Translations under genes and position numbers: made by a program
The notes under the pieces: generated by a model
Told to the model about the DNA's origin: nothing
What the model saw: only the letters and a program-made list of their open reading frames with translations
Database searches by the model: none
Shown here: in pieces, positions 7,247-13,637 of the stretch
How the letters are laid out: each line of letters begins with the position of its first letter
How positions within the stretch are numbered: position 1 is the first letter of the stretch
Assembly (NCBI GenBank): GCA_964442675.1
Contig: CAYUAE010000034.1
Location: 1 to 15,337 of the forward strand
Reading direction: 5' to 3'
DNA from: Methylomarinum sp964442675
GTDB taxonomy: Bacteria; Pseudomonadota; Gammaproteobacteria; Methylococcales; Methylomonadaceae
Length of the DNA: 15,337 nt

Positions 7247-8192
7247 CAATTTGCTCCAGAACTTTTTCCAAGGTCGCTGGATCATACATTGTAAAATGAC
7301 CCAGATCTTTAACGATGCGTCGATTCAGCCCCATCAATACTTTTCCCGGCCCACATTCAACAATGGCCTGCACACCCTGATCATGCATGAAACGGATCAC
7401 ATCAACCCAACGCACCGACTTGTACAACTGCTCCTGCAAGACACCCTGAATAACTTCAGGAGCGCTATGCGCTGCCACATCAACATTATGCAGCAATGAA
7501 ACATGTGGCGACTCAATTTTGATTTCCTGCAGACGTGCACCCAGCTTTTCCGCCGCCGGCTTCATCAAAGCGCAATGCGACGGCACGCTGACCGGCAGCT
7601 TTAACGCCCGCTTAGCGCCAGCTTCCTTTGCCGCAGCCATCGTGCGCTCCACTGCAGCCACATGCCCTGCAATCACGACCTGCCCGGGCGCATTGAAATT
7701 AGCAGCCGAAACCACCTCATCACCGGCATTTTCAGCACACAGATTAACAACAACGTGATCTTCCAGACCAATGATAGCTGCCATCGCGCCAACACCCTCT
7801 GGCACCGCTTCCTGCATAAATCTGCCGCGATCGGCAACCAGCTTGACGGCATCACCAAACGCCATGGCATCAGCACAAACCAAAGCGGTATATTCACCCA
7901 GACTGTGCCCCGCCATCCAGGCCGGTCGCATAATAGTCAAATCACACCAGACTCGCCAGACCGCCACGCCCGCCGCCAGCATGGCTGGCTGCGTTTTATC
8001 TGTCTGATTCAATTCCTCGGCCGGGCCATTTTGTGTCAGCGCCCATAAATCATAGCCTAGCGCGTCCGACGCCTCCTCAAACGTTTGCTTGACGACAGGG
8101 TATGCTTCGGCCAAATCCTTCAACATGCCTACTGACTGCGAACCCTGGCCTGGAAACACAAACGCCAGACCGTAATTTTGTTCATTTATCAT
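7239..8192 (-). CDS. fabD: Malonyl-CoA:ACP transacylase
   Basis: Transfers malonyl from CoA to ACP, supplying the extender unit for FabH and FabF. 317 residues, usual length. The oxyanion-loop motif GQGSQ is at 15-19, the nucleophile elbow GHSLGEY has catalytic S97, and the partner histidine is H206 in VPSHCALM. The ATG is preceded by AAGGG at about 10 bases. The gene follows fabH after a 196-base gap, so it is not translationally coupled to fabH, and it overlaps fabG by 8 bases, so it is coupled downstream. No unusual substitution in the visible active-site motifs. Confidence 0.97.
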   Translation of the reverse strand: MINEQNYGLAFVFPGQGSQSVGMLKDLAEAYPVVKQTFEEASDALGYDLWALTQNGPAEELNQTDKTQPAMLAAGVAVWRVWCDLTIMRPAWMAGHSLGEYTALVCADAMAFGDAVKLVADRGRFMQEAVPEGVGAMAAIIGLEDHVVVNLCAENAGDEVVSAANFNAPGQVVIAGHVAAVERTMAAAKEAGAKRALKLPVSVPSHCALMKPAAEKLGARLQEIKIESPHVSLLHNVDVAAHSAPEVIQGVLQEQLYKSVRWVDVIRFMHDQGVQAIVECGPGKVLMGLNRRIVKDLGHFTMYDPATLEKVLEQIDG

Positions 8193-8388
8193 GATTTCTT
8201 AACCCTTGTGTTGTTCGTTCAAAATAACTTAATCTGGTAGCGGGTTAAAACCGTAGCTCACTGAAATAATATTCAGACGCCGGCCCCTCTTTTTAGATTA
8301 AACATTATTGAATCCCTGTGTTTTTTGCCTAGGGCATACATGACGCCCCTACGCAGAGTGCTGACATGAGCTATCCGCGCAACATCAG
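8193..8388. other. fabH-fabD intergenic gap
   Basis: The largest gap inside fabH-fabG. It holds a short palindrome at 8261-8276 (CTGAAATAATATTCAG) and an imperfect inverted repeat at 8330-8351 (TAGGGC/GCCCCTA). Neither is followed by a U-tract on the minus strand, and I find no convincing -35/-10 pair for fabD. The palindrome could be a protein-binding site, but nothing ties it to a known regulator. Confidence 0.5.
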
Positions 8389-9354
8389 TTAATACTTGAT
8401 CAAGGCCGAGCCCCAGGTAAAGCCAGCACCAAAAGCCTCCAGCAAAACCACCTGATCACGCTGAATTCGACCATCCCGAACCGCCGCATCAAATGCCAAT
8501 AGCACCGATGCCGACGACGTATTACCTTGATTTTCCAGCGTCAACACCACTTGATCCATCGACATTTGCAATTTCCTGGCCGTCGCCGCAATAATTCGGG
8601 TATTAGCCTGATGCGGCACCAGCCAATCAACGCTATTTTTTTCCAGGTTATTGGCTGCCAGCGTTTCATCGACAATCCGGCCCAAGGTATTCACCGCCAT
8701 TTTGAAAACCTCATTGCCGCGCATGCGAATATACGGCTCTTCGTCCCGTTTGTCTTCTGCCGCGGCAACAGGATTTGGACAATAAAGCAAGTCTTCGTAA
8801 GCGCCATCAGCATGAATATGGGTGGATAAAATCCCAGGCTGCCTTGATGCTTCCAGCAATACGGCGCCTGCGCCATCACCAAACAGAATACAGGTTCCCC
8901 GATCTTGCCAGTCTACAATCCGGGAGCAGATTTCAGACCCTACCACCAAAGCCTTTTTGGCCATACCGGATTTGATGTATTGATCGGCGACACTCAAGGC
9001 ATAGACCGATCCTGAGCAGGCCGCCTGAATATCGAATGCCGCACAGCCTGAAATGCCGAGTCGTCGCTGCAATAAACACGCAGTGCTGGGATAAACCCGA
9101 TCCGGCGTTCCTGTTGCAACGATAATCAAATCGATGTCTTTTGCATCGACACCGGCCATATCAATAGCGCGCTGCGCCGCAATTTCAGCCATGCTGGAGG
9201 CGGTTTCTTCCGGCCCGGCTATCCGGCGGCTTTTTATACCTGTGCGCTCGACAATCCAACTATCCGAGGTATCGACCGTTTCCGAAATATCATGATTCGT
9301 GCGAACCTGCTCCGGCAAATAGCCCCCGGTTCCGCTAATTCTTGCATATTGCAT
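8389..9354 (-). CDS. fabH: 3-oxoacyl-ACP synthase III (KAS III)
   Basis: Initiates fatty-acid synthesis by condensing acetyl-CoA with malonyl-ACP. 321 residues from the ATG at 9354. The catalytic triad is C113 in QAACSG, H248 in PHQAN and N278 in NQGNTSS; DGAGAV and the C-terminal GAGFTWGSALIKY are typical. A TTG directly before the ATG would add one Met. The ATG is better: AGGAG lies 8 bases upstream and it shares its A with the plsX TGA stop (a TGATG junction), indicating tight coupling of PlsX and FabH synthesis. Confidence 0.97.
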   Translation of the reverse strand: MQYARISGTGGYLPEQVRTNHDISETVDTSDSWIVERTGIKSRRIAGPEETASSMAEIAAQRAIDMAGVDAKDIDLIIVATGTPDRVYPSTACLLQRRLGISGCAAFDIQAACSGSVYALSVADQYIKSGMAKKALVVGSEICSRIVDWQDRGTCILFGDGAGAVLLEASRQPGILSTHIHADGAYEDLLYCPNPVAAAEDKRDEEPYIRMRGNEVFKMAVNTLGRIVDETLAANNLEKNSVDWLVPHQANTRIIAATARKLQMSMDQVVLTLENQGNTSSASVLLAFDAAVRDGRIQRDQVVLLEAFGAGFTWGSALIKY

Positions 9355-10382
9355 CAATCAAACTCCTGTTGCGCCAGCGCACGTTCAACTTTATCGCTGA
9401 TTTTTCGGGTCACGTCTTGTTGTATTTCCACTTCGGCTAAATGAATCGCCGTTTCAAAGGCCAGCGCATCTGCACCGCCATGACTTTTAATCACCAACCC
9501 TCGTAAACCGACAAAGCTGGCTCCATTATAAAGTCTCGGGTCGATACTGTCCTTAAATGATTTCAATACAGGATAAGCGACAAGGCCGGCCAGTTTCGTC
9601 CACATATTCTTATTGAAAGACTGCTTTAATTTGAAGCCAATCATTTTGGCCGCACCCTCAATCGACTTCAGTGCAACATTGCCGACGAAACCATCGGTGA
9701 CAATTAAGTCCACATCCACGGAACCGGCGTTAATCGAATCACCTTCGACAAAACCAATATAATTCAGACTGGCATTTTCCAAAAGCCGCGCGGCCGACTT
9801 AACCTGCTCATTACCCTTGACATCTTCTTCACCGATGTTAAGCAGCCCCACTTTGGGCTGATCGATGTTTTCCACGGCCTTGACGACCTCTTCTCCCATG
9901 ATGGCGAATTGAAAAAGCTGCCTGGCGGTACAATCGACATTACCGCCTAAATCCAGCATATGCGTATGCCCATGAATAGAAGGTAAAGTTGAAATAATCG
10001 CGGGGCGCTCGATTCCTGGAATCATCTTCAGCACAAAACGTGCCGTCGCCATCAGAGCACCGGTATTTCCCGCACTGACACACGCATCCACCACGCCTTC
10101 TTTAACCAGATTGATGGCGACACGCATCGAAGAGTCTTTTTTGTTTTTCAACGCTTTTTGGGGAGATTCATCCATCGCCACAATCTGTGAAGCATGTTGA
10201 ATCCTGAGCCGGTCTTTATAGGTATCCAGCGCACTACCCAAGTGTTCGGTGATTTGCACCTCATCCCCAACCAATACCAGCTTTAAATCGGGATTAGCCT
10301 GTAAACAATTCAGCGATGCTGGAATGGTTGTCGCCAAACCATGATCGCCCCCCATCGCATCGATTGAAATAGTTGTCGTCAC
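9354..10382 (-). CDS. plsX: Phosphate acyltransferase PlsX
   Basis: Converts acyl-ACP to acyl-phosphate, linking fatty-acid synthesis to phospholipid synthesis; a soluble, membrane-associated enzyme. 342 residues. The N-terminal signature ISIDAMGGDHG, then SAGNTGALMA, PAIISTLPS, LLNIGEEDVKGNE, VEGDSI and DGFVGNVALK follow the family order. The start codon is GTG (10382): it gives MTTTISIDAMGG, and the only in-frame ATG nearby would remove the conserved N terminus. The ribosome site is modest (a GAG five bases away and a GGAG further off). A 250-base gap with a terminator, hairpins and a possible -10 separates it from rpmF. Confidence 0.97.
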   Translation of the reverse strand: MTTTISIDAMGGDHGLATTIPASLNCLQANPDLKLVLVGDEVQITEHLGSALDTYKDRLRIQHASQIVAMDESPQKALKNKKDSSMRVAINLVKEGVVDACVSAGNTGALMATARFVLKMIPGIERPAIISTLPSIHGHTHMLDLGGNVDCTARQLFQFAIMGEEVVKAVENIDQPKVGLLNIGEEDVKGNEQVKSAARLLENASLNYIGFVEGDSINAGSVDVDLIVTDGFVGNVALKSIEGAAKMIGFKLKQSFNKNMWTKLAGLVAYPVLKSFKDSIDPRLYNGASFVGLRGLVIKSHGGADALAFETAIHLAEVEIQQDVTRKISDKVERALAQQEFD

Positions 10383-10414
10383 GCCTGCTCGTTACTCCGA
10401 AATTCGTTTCATTC

Positions 10415-10431
10415 GGGCCAAAAAATGGCCC
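10415..10431 (-). repeat. Hairpin in plsX leader
   Basis: GGGCCA and TGGCCC arms (10415-10420, 10426-10431) around five U in the minus-strand RNA, about 33 bases before the plsX GTG. No U-tract follows, so it is not a terminator. If transcription begins near 10455 it would form the first structure of the plsX leader and could affect mRNA stability or translation. Confidence 0.4.
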
Positions 10432-10461
10432 ACCCTTTGTATTTAACACAAACAAGCCCGG

Positions 10462-10467
10462 ATTATA
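10462..10467 (-). promoter_or_regulatory. Possible -10 element upstream of plsX
   Basis: A perfect TATAAT on the minus strand, placed after the rpmF terminator and about 80 bases before plsX. No good -35 lies 16-18 bases upstream (the best is about TATGCC), so it would need an activator or be a weak promoter. Listed because plsX would otherwise depend on read-through of the rpmF terminator. Confidence 0.35.
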
Positions 10468-10482
10468 CTCTTCGCATATAGA

Positions 10483-10526
10483 CTCGGCATAACCGAGGCT
10501 TTTTGCCGAAAGTAAGGCAAAAAAGC
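10483..10526. repeat. Paired hairpins between rpmF and plsX
   Basis: Two adjacent inverted repeats: CTCGG/CCGAG (10483-10497, 5-base loop) and GCTTTTTGCC with GGCAAAAAAGC (10498-10507, 10516-10526, one bulged A). On the plus strand the first hairpin is followed by GC and five T and resembles a short intrinsic terminator. On the minus strand the second forms an A/T-rich stem just before the possible plsX -10. They could act against antisense transcription or as a protein-binding site. Confidence 0.4.
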
Positions 10527-10575
10527 ACTACCCCGGGCCTCATGCGTAGAGAGCATATCCACTTGAAACAGTCAG

Positions 10576-10603
10576 AAAAAGAAACGGCCTGCATTGCAGG
10601 CCG
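10576..10603 (-). terminator. Intrinsic terminator after rpmF
   Basis: A GC-rich perfect inverted repeat (10585-10603, arms CGGCCTGC/GCAGGCCG) followed on the minus strand by TTTCTTTTTCT. It lies about 30 bases after the rpmF stop. It is a classic rho-independent terminator and should at least partly separate the yceD-rpmF message from the fatty-acid genes. Confidence 0.85.
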
Positions 10604-10632
10604 GTCTCGTTGATCTATTGAACGCTGTCGGT

Positions 10633-10815
10633 TTAATCTTCTTCGTTCACAGCGACAATCTGACGGCCTTTATAAAAACCATCAGGCGTCATATGATGAC
10701 GCAGATGCATTTCACCAGTTAACGGGTCTTGCGACAATGTTTTGCTGCTTAATGCATCATGCGAACGACGTTGACCCCGTCTTGAACGGGTCACTTTACT
10801 TTTTTGAACGGCCAT
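10633..10815 (-). CDS. rpmF: 50S ribosomal protein bL32
   Basis: 60-residue basic protein of the large ribosomal subunit. The N-terminal MAVQKSKVTRSRRGQRRSHDAL and the later HLRHHMTPDGFYKGRQI match proteobacterial bL32. There are no cysteines, so this is the zinc-independent form rather than the four-Cys ribbon form. The ATG follows the yceD stop immediately (TAG then ATG), with a GGAG ribosome site 8 bases upstream inside yceD. The yceD-rpmF pair is conserved and is thought to link ribosome production with lipid synthesis. An intrinsic terminator follows. Confidence 0.98.
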   Translation of the reverse strand: MAVQKSKVTRSRRGQRRSHDALSSKTLSQDPLTGEMHLRHHMTPDGFYKGRQIVAVNEED

Positions 10816-11334
10816 CTAAGAGTCTCCAGTATTTTTAAGTTGTGCCAAAATGGAAAAGGGGTTGTCAGAGCTGATTGTTGAATCTTCCGGGGTTTTAGCT
10901 TGTGCTTTCTGCTTGACCAGACATTCATGTGCATGTCGTGGAAAATCGGGCAACGCCAGTAGAATTTCATCCTCTACAATATCTTTCAAGGCCACAGTAT
11001 CCCCTTCCAGCCATAAAGGATCGAATTCCTCAGCTAATCTGTTTGCCTGCTCATCCGAGGAAACGACACCCAGATTAACCGGAATATCCAGCGTCCACGA
11101 TAGATTTTTCAAGCAGTTTTGACAAACCAGGGATAATTCTGCCTTGATATGCCCTTGTACGGTCGCCACCCGACCTTTTTTTTCAAAGGCAAAATCAATC
11201 GCCACATCACCCGCGTTGGCCGCCAGTTTTTCAGCCAGCCGAGAAAATCCATTGACAGGTAGCCGGCCAATGGTTTCCCTACGCTGTTCCGCATAAAGGA
11301 TGGGGTCTATAAATTCAGGCAATCTGTCCAACAT
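10816..11334 (-). CDS. yceD: YceD family protein (DUF177), 23S rRNA accumulation protein
   Basis: 172-residue DUF177 protein. In E. coli and plants the family is required for normal 23S rRNA accumulation, probably in large-subunit assembly; its biochemical activity is not settled. Visible features: LPEFIDPILYAEQRRETIGRL near the N terminus, aligning with the E. coli start; a CQNC pair in the middle; VEDEILLALPDFPRHAHECL; and the C-terminal DNPFSILAQLK typical of the family. The first ATG is the only sensible start. It has no real Shine-Dalgarno (GAAG just 2 bases away), and a strong promoter ends 9 bases upstream, so the mRNA may be close to leaderless. Directly followed by rpmF. Confidence 0.95.
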   Translation of the reverse strand: MLDRLPEFIDPILYAEQRRETIGRLPVNGFSRLAEKLAANAGDVAIDFAFEKKGRVATVQGHIKAELSLVCQNCLKNLSWTLDIPVNLGVVSSDEQANRLAEEFDPLWLEGDTVALKDIVEDEILLALPDFPRHAHECLVKQKAQAKTPEDSTISSDNPFSILAQLKNTGDS

Positions 11335-11343
11335 AACTTCGGA

Positions 11344-11372
11344 ATGATATACGTTATTCTATTTATCGTCAA
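11344..11372 (-). promoter_or_regulatory. Near-consensus sigma70 promoter of yceD-rpmF
   Basis: TTGACG (11367-11372), a 17-base spacer and TATCAT (11344-11349) on the minus strand: five of six matches in each box and ideal spacing. Only nine bases separate the -10 from the yceD ATG, so the expected start (about 11335-11339) leaves a 0-5 base leader. Confidence 0.75.
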
Positions 11373-11490
11373 CACGTTTGCAGGCTTCAACCGAAAATAC
11401 CGCGAGTACAGCCCCTTTAAGTTCGGCATTCCATTCACACCAAGGTATTTTCGACAAATCGATAAGACTCATCATCACCATAGAGCGCAT
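11359..11490 (-). CDS. Small ORF of unknown status (43 codons)
   Basis: An ATG-to-TAG ORF of 43 residues between hicA and yceD, read as MRSMVMMSLIDLSK... with IPWCEWNAELKG in the middle. It has two cysteines and no recognised motif. No Shine-Dalgarno precedes the ATG, and an in-frame TGA lies just upstream inside the end of hicA. Its stop falls within the yceD promoter spacer. It may be chance, or the leftover 3' end of a gene displaced when hicBA arrived. I do not recognise it. Confidence 0.2.
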   Translation of the reverse strand: MRSMVMMSLIDLSKIPWCEWNAELKGAVLAVFSVEACKRVDDK

Positions 11491-11501
11491 TATTGAACCA
11501 T

Positions 11502-11681
11502 CTATTCAGCACTCAGATTTTTTAGAATTTTTCTTGCCAATTGCTCTTTTATTTCTTTATGCCGCGGAATTGCTTCAACAGCACCATTTCTGGGATTTAT
11601 CCAAAGAGAATGTGATCCGCCTTCCCGCTTCAAATAGCAACCCGCGATCCTCAATTTTTGCTCCAAATCCCTTCGCTTCAT
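11502..11681 (-). CDS. hicA: HicA family mRNA interferase toxin
   Basis: 59-residue toxin found by hand translation. HicA proteins have a double-stranded-RNA-binding-like fold and cut mRNA in a translation-independent way. The protein begins MKRRDLEQKLRIAGC, has the conserved catalytic histidine H24 in GGSHSLWINP, then AIPRHKEIKEQLARKILKNL, the usual C-terminal helix. The ATG overlaps the hicB stop by 4 bases (ATGA), so the order is antitoxin first, the reverse of the classical hicA-hicB order but common. Four of seven Arg codons are AGA/AGG and two Ile codons are ATA, unlike the neighbouring core genes, which suggests horizontal origin. Nothing visible suggests inactivation. Confidence 0.9.
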   Translation of the reverse strand: MKRRDLEQKLRIAGCYLKREGGSHSLWINPRNGAVEAIPRHKEIKEQLARKILKNLSAE

Positions 11682-11896
11682 GCAACCTGAACCTTGTCAC
11701 GAATGACATCTTCAGGTAAACCTCGAAGAATATCTTCCCTGCGGTCTTCCAATATCAATTCGATAGCATCTCTAAGATTATTTTTTGCCTCTTCTATTGT
11801 CTCACCTTGCCCATTTGCCCCGGGTATCTCAGGACAAATTGCCCAATATCCGCCCTCGCTTGCCTTTTCTATAATGGCTGTAAATTCAGCTTTCAT
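11678..11896 (-). CDS. hicB: HicB family antitoxin
   Basis: Short antitoxin of 72 residues (73 if the ATG at 11899 is used). It has the partial RNase-H-like HicB fold: FTAIIEKASEGGYWAICPEIPGANGQGETIEEAKNNLRDAIELILEDR. GYWAICPEIPG and the long following helix are the family hallmarks. It neutralises HicA by direct binding. There is no room for the C-terminal ribbon-helix-helix or HTH DNA-binding domain that longer HicB proteins carry, so autoregulation, if any, must work differently. AGGAG is 6 bases before the second ATG (11896) but only 3 before the first, so I prefer the second. It is coupled to hicA by a 4-base overlap. Confidence 0.9.
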   Translation of the reverse strand: MKAEFTAIIEKASEGGYWAICPEIPGANGQGETIEEAKNNLRDAIELILEDRREDILRGLPEDVIRDKVQVA

Positions 11897-11913
11897 CATT
11901 GTCTCCTGGTTTA

Positions 11914-11956
11914 ATTCTGGGCCTAATATTTAAATAGATTATTCATTACCCAGAAT
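11914..11956. promoter_or_regulatory. Inverted repeat upstream of hicBA, possible operator
   Basis: Perfect 8-base arms ATTCTGGG (11914-11921) and CCCAGAAT (11949-11956) separated by 27 AT-rich bases, 18 bases before the hicB start. The AT-rich centre could hold the hicBA promoter -10. It may be an operator for autoregulation. It could also fold as a hairpin in the transcript. Confidence 0.4.
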
Positions 11957-11979
11957 ATTTTTGTTATATCAACAACTTA

Positions 11980-12756
11980 TTAATCCAAGAATACGCCACG
12001 AGGAACATTTTTGGCCTGCGACAGACCACGAACCTGACCCCAGCCTTTGACGTCTTTCAAAATCGTTGCCTCAAAATTCGCGCCACTGACATCAGCCCCC
12101 ATCAGGTTACTGCTGGTCAAATCGGCCTGCTGCAAATTGGCATCCTTTAACACCGCAGAGCGTAAATCAGCTACATGAATAACCGCCTTTTTCAAATTAG
12201 CCCGGGTCAAGTCCGCAAACATCAGCATCGCCCGGCTCAAGTCAGCCCCAGTCAAATCCGCATCGACCAGCTTGACCTTCTTCAGACTGACACGCATCAA
12301 GCCCATAGGTTGATTTTTCATATCCGCACCCCAGCGCACATTGCGTAAATTAGCCCCGGTCAAATCAGAATTATCCAGGTTGGCAATGACCCGACTGCCT
12401 GAAAAATCGACATTTTTAAGATTACAGCGCATCATGCTGACTGCAAAAATACTCACCTTCGACAAATCGGCGCCTTCAAAATTAGCGCCAACCATCACGG
12501 TCAGATCCAGATTCAGGCCTGACAAGTTACTATGACTCAAATTGGCCCGGCGCAAATCTGCCCCCCATAAATCCGCCTGCCGAAAATCCAACCCCGACAA
12601 ATCCAGACCGGTTAAATCCTTCCGTCTCAAATTGACTTTTTCGCCCGGCGCGGCATTTTCAAGCAATTCAACGACTTGCTCACGGCTTAATTCTGCCGCC
12701 ATCACCGCATTGAAAGCAACGCACAAGGCGATCGATAGCAATGTTTTAAATATCAT
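11980..12756 (-). CDS. Exported pentapeptide-repeat protein
   Basis: 258 residues from the ATG at 12756. An N-terminal signal peptide (MIFKTLLSIALCVAFNAVMA, cleavage expected near residue 20-22) is followed by a short helix and then from about residue 42 to 232 by tandem A(D/N)LXX pentapeptides such as ADLWGADLRRANL and DLTGADL, which build a right-handed quadrilateral beta helix. Export and the regular repeats are clear; the function is not. Some family members mimic DNA and protect gyrase, but those are cytoplasmic. The ATG has GAGGA 7 bases upstream and lies 4 bases after the channel gene stop, so the two are co-transcribed. The frame is open 43 codons further upstream inside the channel gene, but that part lacks a signal peptide. 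Confidence 0.88.
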   Translation of the reverse strand: MIFKTLLSIALCVAFNAVMAAELSREQVVELLENAAPGEKVNLRRKDLTGLDLSGLDFRQADLWGADLRRANLSHSNLSGLNLDLTVMVGANFEGADLSKVSIFAVSMMRCNLKNVDFSGSRVIANLDNSDLTGANLRNVRWGADMKNQPMGLMRVSLKKVKLVDADLTGADLSRAMLMFADLTRANLKKAVIHVADLRSAVLKDANLQQADLTSSNLMGADVSGANFEATILKDVKGWGQVRGLSQAKNVPRGVFLD

Positions 12757-12760
12757 GGTT

Positions 12761-13636
12761 TTATCCTCTTTTAGGTTGTTCTGTCTCGTTACCGGCCAAT
12801 GCATGACCACAAATCCTGCAAAAATTAGCATCGAATTCGTGGCCCACTGCGCCGCAGTCCGGACAGGCGTTATTATTGATTTCACGCTTCACCTTGATCA
12901 GTTCCGCGCTGTAAATCCCCGTCGGCACGGCAATAATGCCATAACCGACAATCATCATCAGCGATGCAACCATCTGCCCCACCACGGTTTGTGGTGCAAT
13001 ATCGCCATAACCTACGGTGGTCATCGTCACAATCGCCCAATAAACTGACCTTGGAATACTGGTGAAGCCCGCCTCACTCCCCTCGACGACATACATGACT
13101 GAGCCAAAAATGATAACCAATGTCCCGACCGCATACAAAAACACCAGAATTTTTTGCCGACTCTGGCTCAGCGCGACCAACAAAACCTGCGCCTCACCCA
13201 TATATTCAGACAATTTGAGCACCCGAAAAATACGCAACAGACGCAAAACCCGGATCATCAACATATATTTGATCCCCGGAAATAAAAATACCAGATAGGT
13301 CGGAATAATGGCCAGAAAATCAACGACACCAAAAAAGCTGCGCAGATAAAGCCAGGGCTTACGGACGCACAGCAAACGCAGAATAAACTCGATACTGAAC
13401 AAAAGAGTAAAAAACCATTCCAGCGTATAAAACCATTGCCCAAATCGCGCCTGCAAACTGCCGACGCTGCCCAGCATGACCGCCAGCACACTGACCAGAA
13501 TACAGGCAATCAAAACCAGGTCGAAGGCTTTAGCCAAGGGTGTTTCTACACCAAAAATGATTTCGTGCAGCTTTTCCCGCCAGCCTGAAAAAGGCTCACC
13601 CTCATTATAATGCGTTTTTTTCCGCCTTCTCGTCAT
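12761..13636 (-). CDS. Voltage-gated-type potassium channel with C-terminal zinc ribbon
   Basis: 291 residues from the ATG at 13636; the GTG at 13654 would add six. Six transmembrane segments are expected from about residue 35 to 250. S4 carries regularly spaced arginines (RVLRLLRIFRVLKL, around 129-142). The pore loop has the potassium selectivity filter TTVGYGD at 206-212, followed by the S6 helix. The C-terminal tail holds two Cys pairs, CPDC (258, 261) and CRIC (273, 276), forming a small zinc ribbon where many channels carry an RCK or cyclic-nucleotide domain. It probably conducts potassium across the inner membrane. It starts 1 base after the FMN reductase stop with a weak ribosome site, and is followed by the pentapeptide-repeat gene. 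Confidence 0.93.
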   Translation of the reverse strand: MTRRRKKTHYNEGEPFSGWREKLHEIIFGVETPLAKAFDLVLIACILVSVLAVMLGSVGSLQARFGQWFYTLEWFFTLLFSIEFILRLLCVRKPWLYLRSFFGVVDFLAIIPTYLVFLFPGIKYMLMIRVLRLLRIFRVLKLSEYMGEAQVLLVALSQSRQKILVFLYAVGTLVIIFGSVMYVVEGSEAGFTSIPRSVYWAIVTMTTVGYGDIAPQTVVGQMVASLMMIVGYGIIAVPTGIYSAELIKVKREINNNACPDCGAVGHEFDANFCRICGHALAGNETEQPKRG

Positions 13637-13637
13637 G

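Noticed and set aside
7247..7285. 13-codon extension of FabG
   Set aside because: It lies within fabD; the shorter start matches the family and has GGAG 7 bases upstream.
6849..7499. Plus-strand 216-codon ORF opposite fabG/fabD
   Set aside because: It is antisense to two genes with intact catalytic motifs, has no recognisable motif, and its composition mirrors the real codons.
8330..8351. Inverted repeat after fabH as a terminator
   Set aside because: The arms are imperfect and no U-tract follows on the minus strand.
11980..12756. Tandem repeats suggesting a CRISPR-like array
   Set aside because: The periodicity is 15 bases in a continuous reading frame and encodes A(D/N)LXX pentapeptides.
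12757..12885. 43-codon extension of the pentapeptide-repeat protein
   Set aside because: It overlaps the channel gene and masks a clear signal peptide; GAGGA precedes the inner ATG.
12542..13048. Plus-strand 168-codon ORF opposite the channel and pentapeptide genes
   Set aside because: Its Lys/Ser-rich pattern is the mirror of the pentapeptide repeats and the channel tail; a shadow.
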